Assembly (NCBI RefSeq): GCF_043876835.1
Contig: NZ_JBAWJZ010000007.1
Location: 124,001-188,000, forward strand
DNA from: Yeosuana sp043876835
GTDB taxonomy: Bacteria > Bacteroidota > Bacteroidia > Flavobacteriales > Flavobacteriaceae
Direction: 5' to 3'
DNA length: 64,000 nucleotides
The first letter of the stretch is position 1. Each line of letters starts with the position of its first letter. This document shows positions 43,594 to 53,107 of the stretch, piece by piece. Below the pieces are notes generated by a model. The model had not been told where the DNA came from and did no database searches. It saw nothing but the letters and a program-made list of their open reading frames with translations. A program made the translations under genes and the position numbers.

Positions 43594-45777
43594 ATGAAAC
43601 AAATAATAACTATTATGTTGCTACTGGCAACTACATTTATATATTCACAAAACACATTAGAAGGCACTGTAATTGATAACGATACAAAAGAAGGATTAAA
43701 CTTTGTAAATGTTTATTTTCCAAGTCTTGAAAAAGGAAGTGTTACTAAGGAAAAAGGAATCTTCAAAATTACCGGATTACCTTCTGGAACTTATAAAATT
43801 CTGTTTTCAATGATTGGTTATGAAACACAATCATTAAATATTAACATCCCAAATAAAGAACCTTTAAACATCAATTTAATACCATCTGCTATTGAAATGG
43901 AAGATGTGATCATATCAACTCCTTTTCACAAATTGCAAAGCGAAAACGTTATGAAAGTTGAACAAAAAAAAGTTTCTGATTTAAAAGCGAATGGTTCAGT
44001 CACATTGGCTGACGGCATTACAAACATTGCCGGTGTAGAAAGTGTTTCTACAGGATTGAGTATCGGAAAGCCTGTGATCAGAGGTTTGAGCTCCAACAGG
44101 GTTTTGGTTTATACACAAGGTGTACGATTAGAAAATCAACAATTTGGTGATGAACATGGTCTTGGTATTAGTGATAGTGGCATTGAAAGCGTTGAAGTTA
44201 TCAAAGGTCCGGCTTCCTTGCTTTATGGAAGTGATGCCTTAGGAGGAGTTTTATACCTAAATCCTGAAAAATTTGCACCATCAAATACAACTAAAGGAGA
44301 TGTTAGTGGAAACTATTTCAGTAATACTTTAGGGTATAATACTGGTGCAGGTGTTAAAACTTCTGGTGATAAATTTAAATTTTTATTTAGAGGAAGCCTT
44401 GCTGAACATTCTGATTATAAAACAAAAGATTATCGTGTAACAAACACTCGTTTTAGAGAACAGGATTTTAAAACCGGTATTGGATACCAATCTACTAATT
44501 TTAAAACAGAATTCAGATATAACGTCAATAATTCAAAACTAGGAATTCCAGAAGGTTTAGGTGAGCAATCGAAAAATAAAACGCCTTTAATTCCTTTTCA
44601 GGAAATAACCAATCACGTATTTAGTTCAAAATCCAATTTGTTTTTTAACAACTCAAGTCTAGACATCAATTTAGGATATCTGTATAATAACAGAAAGGAA
44701 TTTGCAGAAGAAACTCTTAATGGCGAAGATTTGAAACCTGAATTACAATTAAAATTAAAAACGTTTAACTATGATGTAAAATACAATATGCCAAAATTTG
44801 GTGATTTTGAAACCATTATTGGTGTACAAGGAATGAATCAAGTAAATACCAATTATGGCCCTGAAGAATTAATACCTGATGCAACAACTAATGATATTGG
44901 CGTTTTGGCTGTTACCCACATTCACTTCAATGATATTGGTATTCAAATTGGAGCACGCTATGATAACAGAATGATTAATATTGATTCTGGAATCAATAAA
45001 AACTTCAACAGTTTTAATGGTGCTGCAGGAATCAAACTTGATGTATTAAACAATATTACGGCACGTTTAAATTTGGCAACTGGTTTTAGAGCTCCAAACT
45101 TAGCCGAACTCACTTCTGATGGTATTCATGAAGGAACAAATCGTTATGAAAAAGGAAATATCAATTTACAAAATGAACAAAATATTCAAACCGATTTAGC
45201 TTTAGAATACAAAAACGAACATATTGATTTTTTTGTAAATGCCTTTTACAATAAAGTAAACAACTACATATTTCTTTCTCCAAACGGAGATATTATTGAT
45301 AGTAGCCCTGTTTTTGTTTACCTGCAAAATGACGCCAAATTATATGGTGGTGAATTTGGATTGCATTTTCATCCGCATCCGTTAGATTGGTTACACTTTG
45401 AATCTAGTTTTGAAACAGTAACTGGAAAACTTTCAAACAATGATTATTTACCTTTAATTCCTGCTAATTCTTTAAGCAACACGTTAAGAGCAGAATTTGA
45501 TGGCAAATTAATTACAAAAGGATATGCCTTTATAAAATTCAAATCTACTTTCAGTCAAAATAATGTTAGCACTTTCGAAACTAATACCCCAAGTTACAAC
45601 TTGTTAAGTGCAGGTTTTGGCGGCACAGTAGAGTTTTTGAAAAACGACTTAACCATAAGTATTTCTGGAAATAACTTAACAGATAAAACCTATATCAATC
45701 ATTTATCAAGATTAAAAACCGATAATATTTTTAATATGGGAAGAAATATTAGTATAGGCTTAACGTATAATCTGTAA
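43594..45777 (+). CDS. TonB-dependent receptor
   Basis: 727 residues; start is the ATG at 43594 (MKQIITIMLLLATTFIYSQ signal peptide), not the longer frame from 43531. Order: CarboxypepD_reg-like domain (about 24-105), plug (about 115-230; SNRVLVYTQGVRLENQQFGDEHG and VEVIKGPASLLYGSDALGGV), then a 22-stranded barrel to GRNISIGLTYNL. ATGFRAPNLAELTSDGIHEGT is a typical receptor motif. Active outer-membrane import of an iron complex, metal or vitamin; substrate unknown. It follows the small His/Cys protein by about 120 bp. Confidence 0.93.
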   Translation: MKQIITIMLLLATTFIYSQNTLEGTVIDNDTKEGLNFVNVYFPSLEKGSVTKEKGIFKITGLPSGTYKILFSMIGYETQSLNINIPNKEPLNINLIPSAIEMEDVIISTPFHKLQSENVMKVEQKKVSDLKANGSVTLADGITNIAGVESVSTGLSIGKPVIRGLSSNRVLVYTQGVRLENQQFGDEHGLGISDSGIESVEVIKGPASLLYGSDALGGVLYLNPEKFAPSNTTKGDVSGNYFSNTLGYNTGAGVKTSGDKFKFLFRGSLAEHSDYKTKDYRVTNTRFREQDFKTGIGYQSTNFKTEFRYNVNNSKLGIPEGLGEQSKNKTPLIPFQEITNHVFSSKSNLFFNNSSLDINLGYLYNNRKEFAEETLNGEDLKPELQLKLKTFNYDVKYNMPKFGDFETIIGVQGMNQVNTNYGPEELIPDATTNDIGVLAVTHIHFNDIGIQIGARYDNRMINIDSGINKNFNSFNGAAGIKLDVLNNITARLNLATGFRAPNLAELTSDGIHEGTNRYEKGNINLQNEQNIQTDLALEYKNEHIDFFVNAFYNKVNNYIFLSPNGDIIDSSPVFVYLQNDAKLYGGEFGLHFHPHPLDWLHFESSFETVTGKLSNNDYLPLIPANSLSNTLRAEFDGKLITKGYAFIKFKSTFSQNNVSTFETNTPSYNLLSAGFGGTVEFLKNDLTISISGNNLTDKTYINHLSRLKTDNIFNMGRNISIGLTYNL

Positions 45778-45782
45778 AGTAA

Positions 45783-45821
45783 AAATCACCCATAAGTTTT
45801 AAATTTATGGGTGATTTTTTT
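45783..45821. terminator. Bidirectional Rho-independent terminator
   Basis: AAATCACCCATAA, short loop, TTATGGGTGATTT, with T runs on both strands. It serves the receptor gene (plus) and the small membrane gene (minus), whose stop lies inside it. Confidence 0.9.
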
Positions 45822-46086
45822 ACTTGCTTTTTCCTTTAAAAATATTGCTGTAAATCCACATTAGTGTAAACGTTGGAATAAAATCAAATCCTGGTAATGC
45901 TTCTTCTGCAAAATTTATTACAGCAGCAACCTTTCCGGAAGTCCCTTTATATAATTTAGTCATTATCCAAGCAGATAGTGGTGCCCAAATAATATCAGAC
46001 AACTCACCTATTCCAGGTATTAAATAGGACACATATCCAATGGCATCAAATAAAATACTTAATAGTAACTTTTTGTATTTATTCAT
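45820..46086 (-). CDS. Small conserved membrane protein
   Basis: 88 residues. Two or three hydrophobic segments (LLLSILFDAIGYVSYLIPG, IIWAPLSAWIMTKLY and FIPTFTLMWIYSNIF) around conserved PGIGELSD and FAEEALPGFDFIPT motifs. Such short proteins are widespread in Bacteroidota and have no assigned role. Monocistronic; the C-terminal codons overlap the bidirectional terminator. Confidence 0.75.
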   Translation of the reverse strand: MNKYKKLLLSILFDAIGYVSYLIPGIGELSDIIWAPLSAWIMTKLYKGTSGKVAAVINFAEEALPGFDFIPTFTLMWIYSNIFKGKSK

Positions 46087-46134
46087 TTTAAAAATTTTTG
46101 AATGTCCTTAATCTGTCACAATAAGGCTTTCCAT

Positions 46135-46209
46135 GTCAGGTCGAGCGCAGTCGAGACCTCATTGTTAATTTATTAAGCACGATAACCTCTCGACTGCGCT
46201 CGAGGTGAC
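46135..46209. repeat. Long palindrome (GTCAGGTCGAGCGC family)
   Basis: Outer arms GTCAGGTCGAGCGCAGTCGAG (46135-46155, two mismatches) and CTCGACTGCGCTCGAGGTGAC (46189-46209). Related in arm sequence (GTCAG-TCGAG) to the palindrome at 36238, so both belong to one REP-like family. Confidence 0.75.
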
Positions 46210-46279
46210 AGTAATATGATTTATTACGGACAATCAGTTAAAATTTAACCATCAAAAAATAACAAGAAATATACCAAAG

Positions 46280-46867
46280 CTATTTTCCTATTAATTTTAA
46301 AAATTCGTTTCTGGTTTCAATTTTTTCAAACTGACCTCTAAATCCAGATGTGGTTGTTACAGAATTTTGTTTTTGAACGCCTCTCATCATCATACACATA
46401 TGTGCAGCTTCAATAACAACTGCTACACCTTGTGGTTTTAATGTATCGTTAATACAATCTAAAATTTGCTCTGTTAAGCGTTCTTGCACTTGCAAACGTC
46501 TTGCAAACACATCAACAATTCTTGGAAGCTTGCTCAAACCTACAATATATCCATTAGGAATATAAGCTATATGAGCTTTTCCAAAAAATGGCAGAATGTG
46601 ATGTTCGCAAAGTGAATACAACTCAATATCTTTTACAATTACCATTTCATTGTATGACTCTTTAAACATGGCACTTTTAAGAATTTCAACTGGATCCTGA
46701 TGATAGCCTTGCGTTAAAAATTGCATTGCTTTGGCCGCTCTTTCTGGCGTTTTTTCCAAACCATCACGTGAAATATCTTCACCTAGATCTATAATGATAT
46801 TTTTGTATCTGTTTTTAACATCATCTGTGACCTGAATGTTATATTCTTCAAATTTTTTGTTAGCCAT
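46280..46867 (-). CDS. folE: GTP cyclohydrolase I
   Basis: 195 residues. Zinc and substrate ligands: SLCEHHILPFFGKAHIAY (about 93-110) with Cys and His, LSKLPRIVDVFARRLQVQERLT, and HMCMMMRGVQ (about 157-166) with the second zinc cysteine. It turns GTP into dihydroneopterin triphosphate for folate and other pterins. The next gene upstream, msrA, ends 1 bp before its ATG, so the two form an operon. Confidence 0.96.
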   Translation of the reverse strand: MANKKFEEYNIQVTDDVKNRYKNIIIDLGEDISRDGLEKTPERAAKAMQFLTQGYHQDPVEILKSAMFKESYNEMVIVKDIELYSLCEHHILPFFGKAHIAYIPNGYIVGLSKLPRIVDVFARRLQVQERLTEQILDCINDTLKPQGVAVVIEAAHMCMMMRGVQKQNSVTTTSGFRGQFEKIETRNEFLKLIGK

Positions 46868-46868
46868 T

Positions 46869-47420
46869 TTAATTAGTTTGTTTCTTTAATTTATGGATAT
46901 AGTTTGCTTTTAACTTTTTCAATTTAGGGTTGATTATATATTGGCAATAAGGCTGTTCTTTATTCAAATTATAATAATCTTGATGATAATCTTCAGCATT
47001 ATAAAATACACCAACTTCAACAATTTCAGTTGTAATTGAATTGTTAAATATTTCCTCTTTTTCTAAATACAAAATGAAATCTATTGCTTCTTGCTTTTGA
47101 AAATCATTGCTATAAAAAATTGCAGAACGATATTGGGAACCTACATCATTCCCTTGTCTGTTTAAAGTGGTTGGATCATGAGTTGCAAAGAAAATTTCCA
47201 ATAATTCTTTATAGGTTATTTGTGTTTCATCGAAATAAATCTGAATAGCTTCTGCATGCCCTGTTCTTCCTGTACAAATTTCTCTGTAAGCAGGGTTTTT
47301 TATTGATCCACCTGTATAGCCAGAAACTACTCGCTCTACACCTTCTAAATTTTTAAAAACAGCTTCAGTACACCAAAAACAACCGCCAGCAAATGTGGCT
47401 ATTTGTAAAGTATCATTCAT
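46869..47420 (-). CDS. msrA: Peptide-methionine (S)-S-oxide reductase
   Basis: 183 residues. Catalytic GGCFWC (about 12-17; nucleophilic Cys15), followed by VSGYTGG, HAEAIQIYFD and FATHDPTTLNRQGNDVGSQYRSAIFY, all MsrA hallmarks. It repairs oxidised methionine with thioredoxin. First gene of the msrA-folE operon. Confidence 0.96.
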   Translation of the reverse strand: MNDTLQIATFAGGCFWCTEAVFKNLEGVERVVSGYTGGSIKNPAYREICTGRTGHAEAIQIYFDETQITYKELLEIFFATHDPTTLNRQGNDVGSQYRSAIFYSNDFQKQEAIDFILYLEKEEIFNNSITTEIVEVGVFYNAEDYHQDYYNLNKEQPYCQYIINPKLKKLKANYIHKLKKQTN

Positions 47421-47520
47421 AGTTTTAAAGTTAAGTAAATATTAGTTGTTTTAATTGCTAAATCCTTACAAGGTGCTACATTTTAACTTTTAGTTAAGGA
47501 TTAAATGTTTATAGCCTGCG

Positions 47521-47528
47521 TAAATTTG
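47521..47528 (+). promoter_or_regulatory. Predicted -7 box of the DUF5916 gene
   Basis: TAAATTTG, a full match to TAnnTTTG, 77 nt upstream of the ATG at 47606. Confidence 0.4.
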
Positions 47529-47605
47529 TAGTATTTACTGTAACAAACTATTTTTTTTATTGTCTTTAAAAAAGACATAAAAAATCATCAATCAAAAATC
47601 AATTA

Positions 47606-50041
47606 ATGAAATTCTTTCTTTTTTTCACCTTTCTAATTGCTATTAACCTTTCCGTTTATTCCCAAAACAAAAAAACTTATCATATCAAGCGAACTCAAAA
47701 TGCTCCTAAAATAGATGGAGTTTTAGATGATGACACTTGGAAAATATCTGAAGATGCTCAAGATTTCACTCAATTCAGGCCAGAAATGGGTATAAAAGAA
47801 ACAGATAGTATTAAAACAAAAGTAAAAATCACCTATGATGATGATGCAATTTATTTTGGTGCTTACCTGCATGATAATCCTTCAAAAATAATACGCCAAA
47901 TGACTACTAGAGATAATTTTGGACAGTCAGATTTTTTTGGAATTATCTTAAATCCTAATAATGATGCACAAAACGATACCGAGTTTTTTATATTCAGCTC
48001 TGGCACACAAGCCGATGCCATTTCCAATCCAAGTATAGGAGAAGATTTTGGTTGGAATGCAGTTTGGGAAAGTAAAGTGAACATGGTTGATGATGGCTGG
48101 ATAGTTGAAGTAAAAATACCATACAGAGCTCTTAGGTTTTCAAATGAAAATGTACAAACATGGGGTTTACAATTTCATAGACAATTTAGGAGAAACCGTT
48201 CTCAATACACATGGAATCCAATAGATAGAACAAAAGGAAATGCTGGTTTATACCATGGTGAACTTAAAACCTTAGAAAATATTGAATCTCCTACACGTCT
48301 TAGTTTTTATCCATTCACTTCATCGTTAGTGAATTCCTATGAAGGTGATATAGAAACAGATTTAAATTTTGGACTTGACGTTAAATATGGAATTACTGAA
48401 AATTTTACGTTAGATGCTACTTTAGTGCCCGATTTTAGCCAAGCAGGATTTGATGATTTAGAATTAAACTTAGGTCCATTTGAACAAACTTACTCAGAAC
48501 AGCGTCAATTTTTTACAGAAGGTGTCGATTTATTTAGCAAAGGAGATTTATTTTTTTCCAGACGTGTAGGAAGTGGCCCAACAGGAGACGTTGTATTAAA
48601 TGATAATGAGGAAACTAAAAATTATCCAAATTCTGTAAAAGTTTTAAATGCTATTAAATTATCTGGCAGAACAAAAAACGGTTTAGGAATTGGCCTTTTC
48701 AATGCTGTTACAGAACAAACTAATGCCACCATAAAAGACACCATTTCTGGCGAAACAAGAGAACAAGTTGTAGAGCCATTAGCTAATTATAATATTCTGG
48801 TTTTAGATCAACAATTTAATAAAAACTCTTCGATAAGTTTAATAAATACCAATGTTACCAGAGATGGTCATTTTAGAGATGCTAATGTTACAGGGTTAGT
48901 TTTTGATGTATCAAATAAGAGAAATACTTATAGTGCTTATGGTGAAGCTAAAATGAGTAGCCTTAATTTGGATGAAGGGAATTCAACAGGATTTAGTTCA
49001 TTTTTTAGAGCTGGAAAATCACATGGTAAATTCAGGTATAGTTTTGACCACAGTTATGCAGATACCAAATATGACATCAATGATTTAGGATTATTGTACA
49101 GAAACAATTATAACAACTTTGGTATAGACTTTACCTATAGAATTTTTGAACCTACTAAAAAATTAAACAATTATTATATTGGCACCTATGTAAACTATAC
49201 CCGATTAGCTAATCCAGGAGAATATACAGGAAGTAGTTTTGGTTTTAATTATAATGCAGAAACTAAATCTTTAAACAACTTTGGTGGAAACTTAAATTAC
49301 CAAATAGGTAAACAATTTGATTATTTTGAGCCAAGAACAGAAGGGCGTTATTTTATTTATGAAGACAGAATAAATTCTAACCTTTGGTTTTCTTCAAATT
49401 ACAATAAAAAATACGCCTTTGATACTAGCCTTGGCGGTGCTACTTTTTTCGAAAAAAACAGAAACACAAATGAATTTTGGGTTGAAGTTAGTCCGAGAAT
49501 TCGATTTAATGAAAAATTATTAATCTCCTATTCTCTCGAGTACAATAAAGAATTCAATGATAGAGGATATGTTACAACAGTTGGAAATGACATTGTTTTT
49601 GGTGAACGCAATAGGAAAACGCAGGTAAACAGTATTAAAGCCAGTTATACATTTAATTCTTTCAACGGAATATCTTTAACTTTTAGAAATTATTGGTCAA
49701 CTGTAAAATATAAAAACAATCTGTTTACTTTAGAAGATAATGGGCGTTTAAATCAAAATTTAGGGTATAAAGCTGATGGTTTAGAAAATAATCCTAATAT
49801 AAACTATAACACTTGGAATTTAGATTTAAACTACTCCTGGCAATTTGCTCCGGGAAGTTTTTTAACAGCTTTATATAGAAACCAGTTATTCAATTATGAT
49901 AATGCCGCAAAAGATTCATATGGAACAAGTTTAAAAACCCTGTTTAATCAATCTATTCAAAATACATTTTCTTTACGCATCCAATATTTTATTGATTATG
50001 CTGGAATTAAAAATGCTTTTAATAAGAAAAGTAATTCTTAA
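47606..50041 (+). CDS. DUF5916 outer-membrane protein with CBM9-like domain
   Basis: 811 residues. Signal peptide (ending near SVYSQN), then a CBM9-like beta-sandwich (about 30-215; APKIDGVLDDDTWKISEDAQDFTQF and GWIVEVKIPYRALRF). From about 220 follows the DUF5916 part: LDATLVPDFSQAGFDDLELNLGPFEQTYSEQRQFFTEG is its signature. The rest is a large beta-barrel (aromatic-rich strands to SLRIQYFIDYAGI). Outer-membrane protein, probably for polysaccharide or peptide binding or uptake; exact role unknown. Monocistronic. Confidence 0.9.
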   Translation: MKFFLFFTFLIAINLSVYSQNKKTYHIKRTQNAPKIDGVLDDDTWKISEDAQDFTQFRPEMGIKETDSIKTKVKITYDDDAIYFGAYLHDNPSKIIRQMTTRDNFGQSDFFGIILNPNNDAQNDTEFFIFSSGTQADAISNPSIGEDFGWNAVWESKVNMVDDGWIVEVKIPYRALRFSNENVQTWGLQFHRQFRRNRSQYTWNPIDRTKGNAGLYHGELKTLENIESPTRLSFYPFTSSLVNSYEGDIETDLNFGLDVKYGITENFTLDATLVPDFSQAGFDDLELNLGPFEQTYSEQRQFFTEGVDLFSKGDLFFSRRVGSGPTGDVVLNDNEETKNYPNSVKVLNAIKLSGRTKNGLGIGLFNAVTEQTNATIKDTISGETREQVVEPLANYNILVLDQQFNKNSSISLINTNVTRDGHFRDANVTGLVFDVSNKRNTYSAYGEAKMSSLNLDEGNSTGFSSFFRAGKSHGKFRYSFDHSYADTKYDINDLGLLYRNNYNNFGIDFTYRIFEPTKKLNNYYIGTYVNYTRLANPGEYTGSSFGFNYNAETKSLNNFGGNLNYQIGKQFDYFEPRTEGRYFIYEDRINSNLWFSSNYNKKYAFDTSLGGATFFEKNRNTNEFWVEVSPRIRFNEKLLISYSLEYNKEFNDRGYVTTVGNDIVFGERNRKTQVNSIKASYTFNSFNGISLTFRNYWSTVKYKNNLFTLEDNGRLNQNLGYKADGLENNPNINYNTWNLDLNYSWQFAPGSFLTALYRNQLFNYDNAAKDSYGTSLKTLFNQSIQNTFSLRIQYFIDYAGIKNAFNKKSNS

Positions 50042-50091
50042 TTGTACATAAAACATTAAAGTAGTAAATTCACCATTAATATTTACTTTTT

Positions 50092-50757
50092 ATGATTCAA
50101 GCAAAAAACATCCATAAATTCTATAATGATTTACATGTTTTAAAAGGTGTCGATATTCACATAAAAAAAAGTGAAGTGGTTTCTATTGTTGGTGCATCTG
50201 GTGCCGGAAAAACCACCTTACTACAAATACTGGGAACCCTTGATTCTGCCTCAAAAAACGAGAAATTTGATTTAATAATCAACGATATTAATATCAACTC
50301 GCTTAACGAAAAAGCTTTAGCCAAGTTTAGAAATGAGCATATTGGTTTTATTTTTCAGTTTCATCAATTATTACCCGAGTTTACTGCTATTGAAAATGTA
50401 TGCATTCCTGCTTTTATTAAGGGTACAAAAAAACCTGATGCAGAAAAACGTGCTGTTGAGCTTTTAGATTTTTTAGGATTATCCCATCGTCATCATCACA
50501 AACCTAACGAACTATCTGGTGGTGAGCAACAACGTGTAGCTGTTGCCAGAGCGTTGATTAATAACCCAGATTTAATCTTTGCCGACGAACCTTCAGGAAA
50601 TTTAGATAGCGAATCTGCCGAGAATTTACATAGTCTGTTTTTTAAATTACGTAATCAATTTGGGCAAACCTTTGTTATTGTAACTCACAATGAAGAACTA
50701 GCCAATTTAGCAGACAGAAAACTTGTAATGGTTGATGGAAAAATTATAAACAATTAG
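50092..50757 (+). CDS. ABC transporter ATP-binding protein (LolD-type)
   Basis: 221 residues. Walker A GASGAGKTT (33-41), Q-loop FIFQFHQLLP (about 89-98), signature LSGGEQQRVAVARAL (about 142-156), Walker B LIFADEP (about 162-168), and the H-loop VTHNEEL. The family (LolD/MacB/FtsE-like) powers lipoprotein release or efflux with a FtsX-like membrane partner, which is not in this window. The next gene begins at the last base of the stop codon (TAGTG), so translation is coupled. Confidence 0.93.
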   Translation: MIQAKNIHKFYNDLHVLKGVDIHIKKSEVVSIVGASGAGKTTLLQILGTLDSASKNEKFDLIINDININSLNEKALAKFRNEHIGFIFQFHQLLPEFTAIENVCIPAFIKGTKKPDAEKRAVELLDFLGLSHRHHHKPNELSGGEQQRVAVARALINNPDLIFADEPSGNLDSESAENLHSLFFKLRNQFGQTFVIVTHNEELANLADRKLVMVDGKIINN

Positions 50758-51533
50758 TGGCTAAAAACATTAATAAAGCAGAACTCAAAGAGTTTCTTGA
50801 CTCCAAGGTTGAGCAATACAACAAACTTCAATTTATTGAAAGCGACCCCATTCAAGTTCCACATCAATTCATATTAAAAGAGGACATTGAAATTGCTGGG
50901 TTTTTAACTGCTACTATTTCTTGGGGAAACCGAAAAAGCATTATAAAAAATGCTAAACGAATGGTAGAATTACTGGATAATTCTCCATATGATTTTGTTT
51001 TAAATCATCATGAAACCGACTTAGAAAAACTTAAGTCTTTTGTCCACAGAACGTTTAACGGAGAAGACTTTATCCAGTTTATAAAATCCCTTCAACATAT
51101 ATATAAAAACCATAACGGATTAGAATCTGTATTTTTAAAACATGCTGAAAAGAATTCTTTGCAAAGTTCCATTTCGAAATTTAAATCTATCTTTTTTGAA
51201 GAAGAACATCTCATTAGAACACAAAAGCACATTAGCGATCCATTAAAAAATTCGGCCGCCAAACGTATTAATATGTTTTTAAGATGGATGATTAGAAATG
51301 ATAATGCTGGTGTAGATTTTGGTATTTGGAATTCTTTATCGTCAAGCCAATTATCATGTCCGTTAGATGTGCATTCTGGCAATGTTGCAAGAAAATTAGG
51401 CTTACTAAAAAGAAAACAAAATGATGGCAAAGCATTAATTGAACTAGACACTGCATTAAGAAAATTAGACTCAAAAGACCCTGTTAAATATGACTTTGCC
51501 TTATTTGGTTTAGGGGTTTTTGAGGGTTTTTAA
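50757..51533 (+). CDS. TIGR02757 family protein
   Basis: 258 residues; start is GTG at 50757, since the frame has no earlier ATG. Recognised by FLTATISWGNRKSIIKNAKRM (about 44-64), SPYDFVLNH, HRTFNGEDFIQFI, and the C-terminal RMNMFLRWMIR-like RINMFLRWMIRNDNAGVDFGIW and CPLDVHSGNVARKLGLL, where a conserved His sits. The fold is related to helix-hairpin-helix DNA glycosylases, with the Gly/Pro-Asp region modified, so a DNA repair role is possible but unproven. Confidence 0.9.
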   Translation: MAKNINKAELKEFLDSKVEQYNKLQFIESDPIQVPHQFILKEDIEIAGFLTATISWGNRKSIIKNAKRMVELLDNSPYDFVLNHHETDLEKLKSFVHRTFNGEDFIQFIKSLQHIYKNHNGLESVFLKHAEKNSLQSSISKFKSIFFEEEHLIRTQKHISDPLKNSAAKRINMFLRWMIRNDNAGVDFGIWNSLSSSQLSCPLDVHSGNVARKLGLLKRKQNDGKALIELDTALRKLDSKDPVKYDFALFGLGVFEGF

Positions 51534-51576
51534 CATTTGTTTTCTTTATATTTAAACAATTAATCTTAAATACAAA

Positions 51577-53061
51577 ATGAAAAAAATTTTATCATTGGTT
51601 TTATCCATTTCGGTTTGTTCAGTATTTTCACAAAACATTAAAATTCCTGCTGATACAACTGTTACAACGTTTCACAGCATCACAATAAAAAATCAGGCAA
51701 TTTCGTATAAAGCTATTGCAGGAACACAACCCGTTTGGAATGAAAAAGGAGAACCTATCGCAACCCTTTTTTACACCTATTATGAACGAGATAAAACTGA
51801 TAAAAAAAACAGACCATTAATATTTTCATTTAATGGTGGTCCTGGTTCTGCTTCAGTTTGGATGCATATTGCATATACAGGTCCAAAAGTTTTAAATATT
51901 GATTCTGAAGGTTATCCGGTTCAACCATATGGTGTAGAGGACAACCCTAACTCGATCTTAGATGTTGCTGATATAGTTTTTATTGACCCAGTGAATACAG
52001 GATATTCAAGAATGATTACCGACAAAGAAGGTAAATTACCAAGTAGAGAGACTTTTTTTGGAATTAATGCCGACGTAAAATATTTGGCCGAATGGATGAA
52101 TACATTCTTAACTAGGGTTAACCGATGGGAATCACCAAAATATATTATTGGCGAAAGTTACGGTGGCACACGTGTTATGGGATTAGCAAACGAATTACAA
52201 AGCAGACAATGGATGTTTTTAAATGGTGTAATTATGGTTTCTCCTGCAGACTATAAACTTTACAGCACTAATCAACCTGTTTATTCATCATTAAATTTAC
52301 CGTATTTTACAGCTGCAGCTTGGTACCATAAAGCCTTGCCGGCAGATTTGCAAAATAAAGATTTGTTAGACATTTTACCAGAAGTTGAAGATTATGCGCT
52401 CAACAAGTTAATGCCTGCTCTTGCCAAAGGTGGATTTATCTCTGAAAATGAAAAACAAGATGTAGCTGAAAAAATGTCTTATTATTCCGGTTTAAGTAAA
52501 AAATCCATTTTACAAAATAATTTAAACGTTTCTACTAGTTTTTTCTGGAAAGACTTATTGAGAGACAAAACCGGACAAACAATTGGAAGATTAGATTCAA
52601 GATATTTAGGAATTGATAAAACCGAAGGTGGCGATAGTCCGGATTTTAATCCAGAATTAACATCATGGATGCATTCATTTACCCCAGCAATAAACTATTA
52701 TATTCGCGAATTTTTAAACTTTAAAACTGATATAAAATATAATATGTTTGGCGATGTTCATCCTTGGGACAACAGAAACGACAATACCAGAGAAAATTTA
52801 AGACAAGCAATGGCTCAAAACCCTTATTTAAAAGTCATGATACAATCTGGTTATTATGATGGTGCTACTACTTATTTTGGAGCAAAATACACGATGCATC
52901 AAATAGATCCAAGTGGAAAAATGAAAGACAGATTTACTTTTAAAGGTTATAGAAGTGGGCATATGATGTATTTACGACAAGAAGATTTAAAAACTGCTAA
53001 TGATGATTTAAGGAAATTCATTAAAAGCACATCTTATAAAGGAAAAGCAGCTAAGTACTAA
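51577..53061 (+). CDS. S10 family serine carboxypeptidase, secreted
   Basis: 494 residues. Signal peptide (ending SVFSQ), FSFNGGPGSASVWMH (about 83-97, oxyanion region), GESYGGTRV with the catalytic Ser194, and near the end GYYDGATTYFG (Asp) and YRSGHMMYL (His). Alpha/beta-hydrolase carboxypeptidase that removes C-terminal residues in the periplasm or outside the cell. Terminator 53066-53095 follows directly. Confidence 0.93.
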   Translation: MKKILSLVLSISVCSVFSQNIKIPADTTVTTFHSITIKNQAISYKAIAGTQPVWNEKGEPIATLFYTYYERDKTDKKNRPLIFSFNGGPGSASVWMHIAYTGPKVLNIDSEGYPVQPYGVEDNPNSILDVADIVFIDPVNTGYSRMITDKEGKLPSRETFFGINADVKYLAEWMNTFLTRVNRWESPKYIIGESYGGTRVMGLANELQSRQWMFLNGVIMVSPADYKLYSTNQPVYSSLNLPYFTAAAWYHKALPADLQNKDLLDILPEVEDYALNKLMPALAKGGFISENEKQDVAEKMSYYSGLSKKSILQNNLNVSTSFFWKDLLRDKTGQTIGRLDSRYLGIDKTEGGDSPDFNPELTSWMHSFTPAINYYIREFLNFKTDIKYNMFGDVHPWDNRNDNTRENLRQAMAQNPYLKVMIQSGYYDGATTYFGAKYTMHQIDPSGKMKDRFTFKGYRSGHMMYLRQEDLKTANDDLRKFIKSTSYKGKAAKY

Positions 53062-53065
53062 ACAA

Positions 53066-53095
53066 AAAAGCCTGACAAATTTGTCAGGCTTTTTA
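53066..53095. terminator. Bidirectional terminator between the S10 and M61 peptidase genes
   Basis: AAGCCTGACAAA and TTTGTCAGGCTT form a perfect stem with no loop bases, with A and T runs on both sides. Confidence 0.9.
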
Positions 53096-53107
53096 TTGTT
53101 TAATTTT

